From Bombyx mori (lineage: Eukaryota; Arthropoda; Insecta; Lepidoptera; Bombycidae): DNA of 64,000 nt. Position 1 is the stretch's first letter. Every line of letters begins with the position of its first letter. The notes beneath the pieces are model-generated. The model did no database searches and was not told the origin of the DNA. It saw only the letters and a program-made list of their open reading frames with translations. The translations under genes were made by a program, and so were the position numbers. The stretch spans positions 13,047,501 through 13,111,500 of the forward strand of contig NC_085120.1 in the NCBI RefSeq assembly GCF_030269925.1, in the 5' to 3' direction. Positions 35,185-46,526 of this stretch are shown piece by piece.

Positions 35185-35892
35185 GATTAAATTTGTCACA
35201 ATTCACTGATACACAAAATTATAATCCACTCACGATCATAAAATTCAGAAAAACATTAGTTTTCCAGCTCACATGATAACACACCGAAGTCGCATTCTGC
35301 CATCTTGAAATGTAGCAATGCTGCCATGTTGTGTATTTCAAAAACTTCCAAGTAAAACATGAAGTGGTAGCATTTTGAGTTACTCAGTTTTGTTGATATT
35401 CATTGTAATTTTATGTGAATATGTTCTCGAAAACTATTTCTGTAGCATTATTATCATCTCGCCCATAAAACTTTTAAAGTATTAGGCATTAAAATGGCAC
35501 TTAGGTTATATTACCGTATAATCATTAAAAAACGTGAACTTTTCAATTATTTTATTTCGTAATTTTAATTATGTGCAGTGAAACAAAACATGCTTGATTT
35601 TAGAGACATAGCTTTCCTAGACATTCCAGATGAATTTAAATAGTACACACACAGTAATAGTAAAGGACATCGGGCACCTTTGTATGGGACACTTACCTAC
35701 AGCGAACAAAAATGAAATTAGGTCTGGTGGATAGGCAATTGAATCTAGTTTACAATGGTATAGGTCCCATATCTGTGAGCCGTGGGAATAAGGAGAAACT
35801 GGACATTAAAAAAATATATTTTTTTTTTACTTTTTTGTGCAATAATTCAAGAGGAAAAAAGGAATAAAAAAAACATGTTTTTCTCTTTACTT
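35185..35892. other. Putative 5' region of the neurobeachin-like gene
   Basis: Immediately upstream of the minus-strand start codon. No TATA box or CpG island stands out. AT-rich, ending at the transposase fragment. Confidence 0.4.
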
Positions 35893-36755
35893 TTATTCTG
35901 CCGCATCCAAATCTACAAGAGTTTCGTCTAAAAACGCCGCAGGTGCGTGAAATTCTTCTTGATATATAGCCCAAGATAAAAAGTATACCACACTGGCGAT
36001 GTGCGCGCAACTCCCTACAGTGCGGCGGCCGTGTATACAGGAACAGTAATACCCTTCGAGGCTTTGTCTTCCTTGCAATGCCGGATTTATTAGTATATAT
36101 GTATAATAGCGTTTTGCTCTTATGTGACGAGACTGTATTCTGCCTCGTATTAATATTTTATTTTCTACCAACTCTCTGCGATGGTATAATTCCATTATAT
36201 ACACTCCGTTTGGCCGCATGTGTTCATGGCAATAAGATTTGGCCAATTTCAAATGGTATATTCCCAAGGTAAATAAAAATAGCTCGTCGTAAGTTAATTG
36301 TGGAAAATCTCTTAATTCGGGATTGTTTGCCTCTATCGGCGTGAATGCAACTCTTTGCCTTTTTTTTTTTTTTTTTTTTTTTTTATTGCTTAGGTGGATG
36401 GACGAGCTCACAGCCCACCTGGTGTTAAGTGGTTACTGGAGCCCATAGACATGTACAACGTAAATGCGCCACCCACCTCGAGATAAGTTGTAAGGTCTCA
36501 GTATAGTCACAACGGCTACCCCACCCTTCGAACCGAAACGCATTACTGCTTCACGGCGGAAATAGGCGGGGTGGTGGTACCTACCCGTGCGGACTCACAA
36601 GAGGTCCTACCACCAGTGATAAAAGTTTGATAAAAAATTGCCTGTTTAAGTTGTTTCGAATCACGTAATCAGCCAATTCATTTTCTCTATTTATATTCTC
36701 ATTTATTATATTTATAAACTCTGCGGCATTATTTCTTGTAATAATAGTACTGCAT
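35893..36755 (-). pseudogene. Transposase-like C-terminus with SWIM zinc finger, split by Bm1
   Basis: Minus-strand reading resumes on both sides of a Bm1 insertion. Upstream part (36638 to about 36755): NAAEFINIINENINR, then ELADYVIRNNLNRQ. Downstream part (36360 to 35893): RVAFTPIEANNPELRDFPQL, TYDELFLFTLGIYHLKLAKS, an RIQSRH block, then YYCSCIHGRRTVGSCAHIAS, a SWIM finger of form C-x-C-x9-C-x-H, and an acidic end before TAA. The order FPxLTYDEL, IQSRH, SWIM is what I recall downstream of DDE_Tnp_4-type (ISL2EU/IS4EU-like) transposase domains; that naming is inference. No DDE domain is visible, so this is a fragment or a derived single exon. With the Bm1 and its TTGCCT duplication removed, the frame is continuous across the site. 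Confidence 0.6.
36361..36637 (-). repeat. Bm1 SINE inserted in the SWIM-finger ORF
   Basis: 5'-truncated Bm1, antisense, with a 24-nt T-run at the plus-strand left end. The hexamer TTGCCT is present on both sides (36355-36360 and 36638-36643). The right 20 bp (GATAAAAGTTTG...) are not Bm1. Confidence 0.85.
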
Positions 36756-37806
36756 AGTCATGATATCTTTCTAAAAACATTTGTGTAAGACGATGTCTTC
36801 TACGACGTAGAACAGATCGCTCACACGACACACAACTATTTCGTCGTTCCATTTCACAGCCAAATCCAACACGAAGGCAAACAAAATTCAGTAAACAAGC
36901 AGTAGGTAATTAGTAGACTCAGAACACAATGGGAACACAGTAAAACACAGATCGCTACGACGGATGACGAAGGACTGCGTTGTAGTAAGATAAGCTAGCT
37001 ACCTGCGCGAGCGCAACCAAACCTGTTTTACGACAATGGGCGAGAAAGAGAACGCAACATGCACACCCACTTATCGGATATCAGTCAGGTTGACTTTACG
37101 AAAATACCACGGAGTGATATTTTAACTTACTGAGCGGTCATATTTAGTAATTAGGACAAATAGTCAACTTAAAATATGAATTTCATTTTACTTTTATTTC
37201 CATTTTCCCATTGTTATGAATTAAAATAACCACATAATATTAAATATGATTGGAAGCACTATGATTTAAAAGTGTTTTGGTTTATGTTCGCGACTTTAAA
37301 AAAAGCGGGTAAAAAACGCCCAATGATCTTTGATTATGCATAACCAATAAGTCTAACCACCCTAGCTTAGTTTCTAGAAAGTATTAAAATCAGTTTAGTT
37401 AATATACAGTCTACCTCTTTGTGTGCAATCATTTCGTGCTGGTAATTCTTACTACAAATTCAAAGACGGCAACATAACACAATGTTGTCAATTTTTATCT
37501 TTTTCGATTTAAACAAAAAGTTATCAACTCCATATTACAACGTATTTAATTTAAACTATTGTAACTAAACTTATTAAAAACAAAACGTCCTAAAGATTAA
37601 TTCGCATGATATTATGTCAACTAATTTTGCTGATATTTAAACAATTTAATGAACAATTATTTGAACTAGCTTTTCGCGAGGCCATGTTGGTAGCTTTGAA
37701 GAGTGAAGTAACTTACTTTAACTTCATGTTGCACATATCCATTCGTTCATTCAAACTCAATGTTGACTGATTATTATTCATTCAATCCGCCAGTCAACAC
37801 GTAAAC
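36756..37806. promoter_or_regulatory. Upstream region of the septin gene
   Basis: Intergenic segment between the transposase remnant and the septin start codon. No TATA box at a convincing distance. The last 130 bp are mixed-composition sequence typical of an insect 5' UTR. Transcription start not determinable by eye. Confidence 0.35.
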
Positions 37807-40800
37807 ATGGCGGCGATCGATGTTGAGCCAACTAAAGTGAGTTTTAAGTGATACTTTTTGAAATAAATGGGTGTTCAATTCAAGATTAAATAGTATACAA
37901 TTTATAAATATCATGTTCATTGTTGTTTATCCGCGCTTTGCGCAACTACTGTGTTAAATATCAAATTCGCGACATGGGCGTTACTAGTTGAACTTCATTA
38001 AATCGAATAACATACATTGCTATATCAAATTACCAAAGCACAAATAATTCTGTAATTACTACATAATCATTCAATGTACATCAGGCAATCACTTTCAAAT
38101 TCTGTAAGCCTAGTACTTGTTATAATATAGCTGAATCCGCATTGTTTCCTTCAGGCGGAACCTACCCTACGCACCTTGAAACTTTCGGGACATGTTGGCT
38201 TCGACAGTCTACCTGACCAGCTGGTCAGTAAAAGCATACAGAATGGTTTCGTCTTCAATATCCTGTGTATAGGTACGTATAGTTGTGATGATTCATGTTA
38301 TTCGTTACGATGGGTGTTACTCACACAAAAGCACTTCTTATCCGCTTAGGTATTCCGTGTATTTGTAAGTTCAATATGCTTAGGTCATAAAATGTAACAG
38401 AATGAGCTTTCGTCTGATAATTAACAGACATTTGGATTTGATCAAGCTAAGGAAGAATGTAAAGTTAACAATATATATTAAATAATATGTTTATTTTAAT
38501 AGTACCTGTGTAAGAGGAAAGTATTATAATTTAATATGTTTATTTTAACAGTACCTGTGTAAGAAAAAAGTATCATAAAGTCGTAACACTCAATGCAATA
38601 TTAAGAATCATTTTTTTGACTTATGATTTGAGTGTTTGAAAAAACTCATAATTTTAGGTAATTTTAACATTATCTTCCACTCAATTTAAACCTACTTTTT
38701 AATACCCATAGGTGAAACTGGCCTTGGTAAATCAACTTTAATGGATTCTCTGTTCAATACCAACTTTGAATCATCTCCGAGTCCTCATAACTTACCTACT
38801 GTTAAGTTGAAGGCTCACACTTATGAGCTGGAGGAGAGCAATGTCAGGCTGAAGGTAAAAAAAACTCAATTATTTGCTTTCATTTATGTAATTGACTCTA
38901 AAAATCAAAATCCAGTTTATTGACCTGCATAAGTAGGCACCAATACCATCTGCCTTAGTGCTGTTGGGAGGTAGTTGTCTGTTTTTGTCCAAAGGTGGGA
39001 CAGTCATTACACAATCTAATTGAAATATAGACAAATATGAGAATGATTTTTAGAACAAAATTTGTAGAAATTTACATCAATATTTGTAAGCAAAGAGAAT
39101 TGCATACATAAATATGATTTGTATGAGATTGTGTTTTTGCTCTAAATCTAGATAGTCAAGTTGTATTTAGGGACTCAATAGCTATCTTCTGAGGCCTAAT
39201 ACATTTTTTTAGATGTCATCATTAGAGGAGTATTATAGTATTATAATATTGTGAAAATTTACTGGAATTCCATGACAGAAGATAAAGATCAATAAATGTT
39301 TCGATACTATTAATTAATATACTATTGACCATTTACAGTTAACAATCTGTGACACTGTCGGTTACGGTGACCAAGTGAATAAAGAAGACAGTTTCAAAGC
39401 GGTGGTGGATTACATTGATGCACAGTTCGAGGCCTATCTCCAGGAGGAGCTCAAGATCAAGCGTTCACTGTCCAGTTATCATGACAGCAGACTGCATGTC
39501 TGTCTGTACTTCATCTGTCCAACAGGTAAGCTGATGCATTAATATCCATGAATACTTGGAAAGCTTCAAGAATTGTTTCTTAAAATATTCCTTACCGTTT
39601 ATATTAGTGTCTTTGGTGCTGAGCATTGTAGTTTTAGAATTGTATATTATATTATAAAATGTTGAATTCGTTTATTTGTGTGAAGGAAACCATTATGAGG
39701 CCAGAGATTAGAGACAAACATACCCAGGAACTGTTATGTAGGCCAATGTTACTTGACCATAAATCAGTTAGAACAATTTAGATTATGTATGTATATATGC
39801 TGTCTGCTCCAGCAAATGTTCAGTCAACCCCAGTTTTGATAATTGCTTGTCATTTTTTTTACACAATACCTACTGTGCCAGTGCAAAAGATCACCAACTT
39901 TAATAGATATCCCTATTAAATCACATTTTCAATACAATAATAATATTCAAATTGGTTAGTAAAACATTTTTATGGATGGCCGATAGTTGCATCAGCTTCT
40001 GTTTATATAATAAATCCGTTGAGAAATAACTTTGACGCGCGCACGTGTACTGGTGGCTTCACTAGCCTCGTGCCCCGGTTTACTAAGCTCCCTGGAGCCC
40101 GAGCTAACGGGAAGCGCGATCTACTTAACGTTTGCTACTTTCTATATTCCAAATGGGTAGCTCACGTATCGCCTTAACGCGAGTGGGTCACCCGCCGCGC
40201 CGACCCACAGCGCGGACTTTTTTTTCTTTTTTTATTGCTTAGCTGGGTGGACGAGCTCACAGCCCACCTGGTGTTAAGTAGTTATTGGAGCCCATAGACA
40301 TCTACAACGTAAATGCGCCACCCACCTTGAGATATAAGTTCTAAGGTCTCAGTATAGGCCTGTCTTCAGAACTTACGGAAATTTATGTAATTTTGTGCGT
40401 TTGATTGTTTCCTCCCGTCGTCCCACCCGCGAAATCTCGAGGGGTACAATTCATTCATCACATGTAACATATCCTGTTATATTATTAAATTTCTTTGTGA
40501 ACTGTCAACTGGTATGTTTAACATTCCTTAGCGAGTGATAAACATTTGTCTTAATTAGTGTACACAAACACCAACAAGTGTATCGTAAACATTTGTCGTG
40601 GCTGCTCAAGTGTAAATTATTATTCTGACATAATAAAAACAAAAATATTTTACCACAATATCAAAATCAATGTGCCCCCAGTTTGATTAACCCTTTGACT
40701 GCCATTTTTTTTTTATTGCTTATATTGTTGGACGAGCTCACAGCCCACCTGGTGTTAAGTGGTTACTGGAGCCCATAGACGTCTACAACGTAAATGCGCC

Positions 40801-43800
40801 ACCCACCTTGAGATATAAGTTCTTCTTCTTCTTCTTCGTCGCTTTCTTCATTGCTGAAGGTCGTGTCCCTGAAACTCGACCGTTGCCTGTCTCGTGAACT
40901 GTTTCCATCTCATCCGGTCCTCAGTTATAAGTTCTAAGGTATCTGTATAGTTACAACGGCTGCCCCACCCTTCAAACCGAAACGCATTACTGGTTCACGG
41001 CAGAAATAAGCAGGGTGGTGATACCTATCCGCGCGGACTCACAAGAGGTCCTACCACCAGTAAAATGCCATGAAAAAAGATCTCTACCTAATCGCTGGTA
41101 GCCTGAGAGGCTATTACAGCTACGCGCTGACGGGTAGGTGAGTTCACGGGCTCAACCTCAGAGAATTTGCTACTCTGGCTCTAGCAAGAGCAGTGCTTCG
41201 CAAAATCTAACAACGGATTCAGAATCGCGAGAAACTCCCACTGAGTTTCTCATCCTACCTACCGCGATCGGTCAATATGACCGGTAGAGAAAATATTTTA
41301 CAGTTGTCTCAAAATAAGATATTTTCTAGTTATCTCAGAGTTGATTTTAATTAAACAGAGTAGACATCAATATTATTGAGTGAGGCAAGTACGGCACTTC
41401 TAAAGCGTTTCATAAGCAATTTGCAATATGCAATTTTCATACAATTGCTTATTTGGAGTGCTCTGAGGAATTGTTTGAGATGATACCATCATCTCGTTTT
41501 TACCATCGTACCGCCCGCCACCAGAGTAGTGTCTATGGGTTCTAGTGTCTATAGGTGACCGCATGGCGCACTGAAGTAATTATGTCGATTTCAGTAACTA
41601 AAGCATAATATAACGCTCGGTGGAGCAGGAGCTAGGGGTCTTGGGCATGACGTTGGAGGAGCTAGAACAGACTGCCCAAGACCGATATAAATGGAAAAAT
41701 TTGATTCGAGCCCTACACCCCAGCAGAGGGTAATAGGAAAGCATGATGATGAAAGCATAACATACAAGTATTCACAAATAAATATGTACACAATGACATG
41801 TTGGAAATTATGATATCTTGAAAAGATATTGTAGTGACCATTGCAGGACAGTATTCAGACAAATGAATTTCCAAATATTCAAAGAGAAATATTAAATTTG
41901 TTCTTTATCAGGTCATGGTTTGAAGTCCATTGATTTGGTGTGTATGAAGAAACTCGATACCAAAGTGAACATCATACCGATCATCGCTAAGGCTGACACC
42001 ATCTCCAAGACTGAGCTGCAGAGGTTCAAGGTTTGTATATTGACCGCAGCACTTGATGTCATCTGAAGGGACTACACAACCTGCTATACTACTCATTACT
42101 GTTCATATGTTTCTATTTATACGGTCTTTCTCAAGAGATCTGGTCTTATGCATAAAGAAATGGTCAGAAGAATGAATAAAAAAACAGAACGAAAAATAAT
42201 AAGAAAAATGATGCTTAATTTTTTCAAATTGCACTAATTATCAAGTCTTCTATTCGAATTATAGTTCATAACATGTAATAATGATGAGGAAATGATTTAA
42301 TTTTTAATATAATAAAATAATTATTTACCTATTGTAGAGAAATTTAAAAAAAAACTTTTTTTTTTATTGCTTAGATGGGCGGACGTGCTCTCAGCTCACC
42401 TGGAGATAAGTGGCTACTAGAGCCCAAAGACACCACAACGTAAATGCGCCACCCACCTTGAGATATAGGTTCTAAGGTCTCACTCAGTATAGTTAGAACG
42501 GCTGCCCCACCCTTCAAACCGAAACGCATTACTGCTTCACGGCAGAAATAGGTAGGGTGGTGGCACCTACCCGCGCGGACTCACAAGAGGTCTTACCACC
42601 AGTGCTATTTCTCTACAACCTACATAACCGAGTTTCTCAATAAATCACTGGAGACCACACCCGAAGTGGTTGGCGGCGTCACTCACTCGTACCGAACACT
42701 TGCAGTCCAAAATAATGCAAGAGCTGCAGTCGAACGGCGTGGAGATCTACCAGTTCCCGGTGGACGACGAGTCCGTGTCCGAGGTCAACGGCTCCATGAA
42801 CTCGCACCTGCCCTTCGCCGTCGTCGGCAGCACCGACTTCGTGAAGATCGGCAACAAGACCGTGCGCGCGCGCCAGTACCCCTGGGGCACCGTGCAAGGT
42901 ACGCAGCACTACCCACAGCCACAGCCCGCTGAGCTTCTCGCCGGATCTTCTCAGTGGGTCGCGTATCCGATCCGGTGGTAGATTCTGCGAAGCACTGCTC
43001 TTGTTAGGGTCAGTGTCAGCAACACTCCGGTTTGAGCCCCGTGAGCTCACCTACTAGTTAAGGTTACGCTGAAATAGCCTCTCAAGGCTATCAGCTTAGG
43101 CAGGAAAAAAATGGGAACCTTTCCAAATCCAACACAAATTCCCAATGATTTTTCTTAGGGTAATACCAATAAAATTGAGATTCGAATAGTTCCGGAGGCT
43201 TAAATTTTATATATGATGAATTATTATATACAGTTCATTATAAAATATGCACAAAAGCTGGTTTTTCGACAGGGTCGGCACTATTTAGTTGTTAGGTAAG
43301 CACTTTAGGTAATTCATTTTTTAATAATCTTAATGAGTTACAAAACTTTGATGACTAAGTTAAACTATTTAATATTCTTAAACACTAAATAAAAGTTGTT
43401 TTCAGTTCAACAAAGTTAAATTTAACAACTCAATTTGTCCCTATTCTAACTCTAGTCACTATTCCCCTCAATCTGCTGTACTGTTAGATTTCAATTGAAC
43501 AAGTTGTAGATATTTCAAGTGGTGCTTGTTTGGTTGCAGTGGAGAGCGAGTCCCACTGCGACTTCGTGAAGCTGCGCGAGATGCTGATCCGCACCAACAT
43601 GGAGGACATGCGCGACAAGACGCACGCGCGCCACTACGAGCTGTACCGCCGCGCGCGCCTGCAGCAGATGGGCTTCGGAGACGTCGACCGCGACAACAAG
43701 CCCGTGCGTCACCCCTGCTCCTACCTAACCTGACAGCCTTGAGAGGCTATATCAGCGTAACCTTAACTAGTAGGTGAGCTCACGGGGCTCAAACCGGACG

Positions 43801-44791
43801 ACGCTGCTAACACGAACTCTAGCAAGAGCCGTGCTTTGCAGAATCTACCACCGGATCGGAAACGCGGCCCACTGAGAAGATCCGGCGAGAAACTCAGTGG
43901 GCTGTGTCTATGGGTTAATTTGCTCGTCGAGCCTTTCGTCGCAAGCGACGGGTTCGACGAGAACGATGGTCGGTGCTTGAGGTATCTAAAAGCACCGTTA
44001 GTAGATCAGGAGGATCCGAAATGACGTGTTTGGGATGACGTCGACTGCTTTCCATTCTGTCCGCAGGATCGGGAATGTAATTACCTGCGGCCACGATGAG
44101 AGGGTTTTCATGTCGTGCCGCTTTATCGAAATGACTCCCCTCCTAACTTCCCACCCGCCCCCTCCGCCCGCCGCACCCACGCAGCATCCCGCTACACGTT
44201 GCCTTGTTGTGCAGGTGTCGTTCCAACAAACGTACGAGCAGAAGCGCAGCGCCCACCTCGCCGAGATGCAGCAGAAGGAGGACGAGATGCGCCAGATGTT
44301 CGTGCAGCGGGTCAAGGAGAAGGAGGCTGAACTCAAAGAGGCCGAGAAGGAGGTAAACTTTTCATTGATTTTTCACTGATAGTGTAAAAGTTGTATATTA
44401 GTGTACATTAGTGGACTACGGCTCCGTGTGCACTGGGTGGCGGCCGTGCGATCCGTTTGAGCTATCGGTTACATCAAGAGGTGGTTCTTATTGTCGCTGA
44501 GGAGCTTGACAATGGCATCAAGTATTTTTTTTTAATTTTTTTGTAAAGTATAAACCTCCAAGTAAAATATAAAAAGTTATTGACCTGTGTTAACAAGGCA
44601 TATTAAAAACGAGGAATTTCCAGTTGCACGCGAAGTTCGACAAGCTGAAGAAGGACCACACGGACGAGAAGAAGCGGCTGGAGGAGCTCCGCAAGAAGAT
44701 CGAGGACGACGCCGTCGAGTTCAGCCGCCGCAAGCAGCTCGCCGCGCAGCCGCACCACACGCTCACCCTCGGCAAGAACAAGAAGAAGTAG
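37807..44791 (+). CDS. Sep2: Septin, SEPT6 group (Sep2/Sep5-type), nine exons, complete
   Basis: Exons 37807-37836, 38155-38272, 38712-38854, 39339-39525, 41912-42030, 42706-42898, 43540-43703, 44215-44352, 44624-44791 join in phase with GT/AG borders into 419 codons. GTP-binding motifs: G1 GETGLGKST (50-58), G3 DTVG (102-105), G4 AKAD (185-188). A septin unique element follows, including [10 protein letters not shown] and [13 protein letters not shown]. From about 320 a coiled coil ([20 protein letters not shown]) extends nearly to the Lys-rich end. The opening [15 protein letters not shown] and the coiled coil place it in the SEPT6/8/10/11 group (fly Sep2/Sep5), whose members fill the GTP-bound, non-hydrolysing position in septin hexamers. 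Septins form membrane-associated filaments in cytokinesis and cell shape. Exons 6-9 are strikingly GC-rich compared with exons 1-5. Introns hold many retroposons. Confidence 0.95.
38483..38580. repeat. 49-bp tandem duplication in septin intron 2
   Basis: TAATATGTTTATTTTAA-AGTACCTGTGTAAGA occurs twice, starting at 38483 and 38532, with a few differences. Confidence 0.85.
40218..40358 (-). repeat. Bm1 SINE fragment in septin intron 4
   Basis: Antisense Bm1 3' part only (TTTTTTATTGCTTAGCTGGG to AAGGTCTCAGTATAG). Confidence 0.88.
40708..41062 (-). repeat. Bm1 SINE in septin intron 4 with a nested insertion
   Basis: Antisense, 5'-truncated Bm1 interrupted at 40824-40925 by another retroposon fragment. 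Bm1 sequence resumes with a duplicated TATAAGTTCT. Confidence 0.9.
40824..40925 (-). mobile_element. 102-bp retroposon fragment nested in Bm1
   Basis: Flanked by a perfect 10-bp target duplication, TATAAGTTCT (40814-40823 and 40926-40935). On the minus strand it ends in (GAA)n. It resembles 21450-21640. It is a severely 5'-truncated non-LTR insertion younger than the Bm1. Confidence 0.8.
41071..41260 (-). repeat. Dispersed LINE-3'-end family, copy 3, septin intron 4
   Basis: Antisense: CTACCTAATCGCTGGTAGCC, then GTGAGTTCACGGGCTCAACC. The inner end is rearranged (GAGAAACTCCCACTGAGTTT). Confidence 0.65.
41452..41535 (+). repeat. CR1/jockey-like LINE fragment, septin intron 4
   Basis: Sense-strand piece still reading [20 protein letters not shown], matching the LINE ORF at about 3230-3300 except for one residue. 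Confidence 0.8.
41612..41757 (+). repeat. RTE-type LINE 3' end, septin intron 4
   Basis: A frame reads [20 protein letters not shown], then a stop and a short GATGATGA tail. This is the C-terminal pattern of lepidopteran RTE-like reverse transcriptases. Confidence 0.6.
42354..42605 (-). repeat. Bm1 SINE in septin intron 5
   Basis: Antisense, 5'-truncated (TTTTTTTTTATTGCTTAGAT to CTTACCACCAGT). It ends 100 bp before the exon 6 acceptor. Confidence 0.9.
42926..43110 (+). repeat. Dispersed LINE-3'-end family, copy 4, septin intron 6
   Basis: Starts 27 bp after the exon 6 donor. Core CCGGATCTTCTCAGTGGGTC, end GCTTAGGCAGGAAAAAAA. Confidence 0.75.
43731..44150 (-). repeat. Dispersed LINE-3'-end family, copy 5, septin intron 7
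   Basis: Antisense and among the longest copies: it runs from GACAGCCTTGAGAGGC through GGAGGATCCGAAATGACGTG to CGACTGCTTTCCATTCTGTC and the Arg/Ser-like ATGAGAGGGTTTTCATGTCG segment. It begins 27 bp after the exon 7 donor and fills nearly all of intron 7. Confidence 0.75.
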
Positions 44792-45293
44792 CCCGCGGCT
44801 CAATCTCACCGGTCACTCCGGCGGCTCGGCTACTGAATGAATAATTAATTTAAATGTATTTCAAGTTAAAACTCGCGTCTAAATATACATTCGACGCTTG
44901 AGAGGCAAACGTGACTAGGCGACAATGCGTGAACTTTACAGTAGACTAATTTAAAGTTGAAATACCTGAAAAAAAATGTATTTTAACGAATCTAGCTGTA
45001 GGATTGAAATGATTTTAATAGACCTAGAAATATTCTTTTTTGTGCATCGAATATGGTTATTGCCTATCATTTATATACAAAGCAGTTATTGTCGCTTAGT
45101 CACGTTTGCCTTTCACGATGTGTTGGTCGAATGGAGCCGCCGGACGCGCACGCGTCATATGAATGTAAAATTTTTATATTTCGCATCTTTTCTGATCACA
45201 AAACGTATTTATTATTCGGTCTAGACTCGACTATGAATCTGTATCGGTGTCTCTTGGCACAGACTTTAATACGTTTACTTTCCGAACTTAGTA

Positions 45294-45683
45294 AATAAAT
45301 ATTAGTTTTTAAGTTTAAAAGAATATATTTGTAAAATAATATGGAATGTTTGAAAATAGTATTGCTTGAAGAATGTTTCTAAACTACCAAAGTATATATA
45401 AGTATAAGTATGCGTTGAAATTATTGTAAATGTATCCAAATAAGTTCTCCTGTTTGCTAAACGTATTTTCCTAAAACCCGGAAATGAATATACAGTATTG
45501 TTCGTTCACGTGTTGTCGTGTCGGGGCGCGGCGTGTCCGGTTCGATAGGAATCGTGATCAAATTTTTATGCCAAATAAGGATTGTTTAACAAAATTAAGA
45601 TTTTACTCCTTAACTGCCCTGATTGCGTGTAGTATATTTATGTTCTAAAGTTTCATTTTTCGATGAATAATCGAATTAATAAA
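45294..45683 (+). terminator. Septin 3' UTR poly(A) signals
   Basis: AATAAA at 45294-45299 and 45678-45683, about 500 and 890 nt after the septin stop, with no competing gene between. Either or both may be used. Confidence 0.5.
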
Positions 45684-46066
45684 GTTCTCATTTCCTTACA
45701 TTTATAAACTTTTCGCCTTTTGTTGAACATCTATATATCAGCACAACGTTACTATTTAGTTAACTAAAATTAGAGTTAGTTACAGTTAACTGACTCCTCA
45801 ATGTTGATATTGTTGGTTAACTACTATAAAGTCCAACACGTAAACAAATGTGTGAGACGGTGTTTAAGAGAATTCATGACTAAGCTACTCCCACTTTCTA
45901 CTTTAAATTAGAATGACTATTGTCGCACAAAACATTCCGACTCGAGCAGCCGAACGAGGCGGAGCTCTCGGTTGTATCTTTGTACACTTTAAAGGTAATA
46001 AATAGAATTCATTGGAAAAGTAAGTCTTATTGTCACTATGAAAGGCAATGACAACAGCGAATAGAA

Positions 46067-46118
46067 TGACGTCATTTGCCGACGTCATCATTTGCGCCGA
46101 TATCAGTTGCTGACGTCA
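46067..46118. promoter_or_regulatory. Cluster of three CRE/ATF-type palindromes
   Basis: TGACGTCA (46067-46074), CGACGTCA (46080-46087) and TGACGTCA (46111-46118) within 52 bp. TGACGTCA is the full CREB/ATF consensus. No start codon of a recognised gene lies close by. Confidence 0.5.
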
Positions 46119-46373
46119 TAACTTTAAAAACAACGTGAAGTCAGTTACTCCCTCACATATGTTCCTCTTCGTTCGTCGCCCCAGGCGGGAGCCGCTAGCA
46201 GGTGTGCTCATGATCAGTCTGAAACTAGTCTACTCACGAATATTCACTATTGCAAAACAGTCGGGAAAGTGTTCAACAGACCATTTTACATCTGACGTGT
46301 TTTTTTATAATAGGTTATCGTAAAAAAAAGAAAATTACAGTTTTCACACACAACTTATTACATAATTTATTAT

Positions 46374-46526
46374 TTAATCAATAAAAGAGCTCTGCCAGCG
46401 ACCGCTCGTACCGACATCTGCACACTTCACATTGTGGACGTCCGCAACAGCTGGAGGTGTCGCTTCAACTTGATACAATACGTCAGTTAGTGTTCCATTG
46501 CGGAGTAGAACTGGACCAAATGAGAA
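46374..46526 (-). CDS. Possible terminal exon of an unidentified gene
   Basis: On the minus strand an acceptor-like AACAACCAG|TTC is followed by 50 sense codons and TAA (46374-46376). The reading begins FSFGPVLLRNGTLTDVLYQV and ends SGRWQSSFID. An AATAAA follows the stop within about 15 nt. I do not recognise the protein. Other frames in this stretch are also partly open, so the coding call is weak. If real, upstream exons lie at higher coordinates on this strand. Confidence 0.3.
   Translation of the reverse strand, partial: FSFGPVLLRNGTLTDVLYQVEATPPAVADVHNVKCADVGTSGRWQSSFID

Noticed and set aside
36078..36272. 64-codon plus-strand frame
   Set aside because: Antisense shadow of the SWIM-finger ORF.
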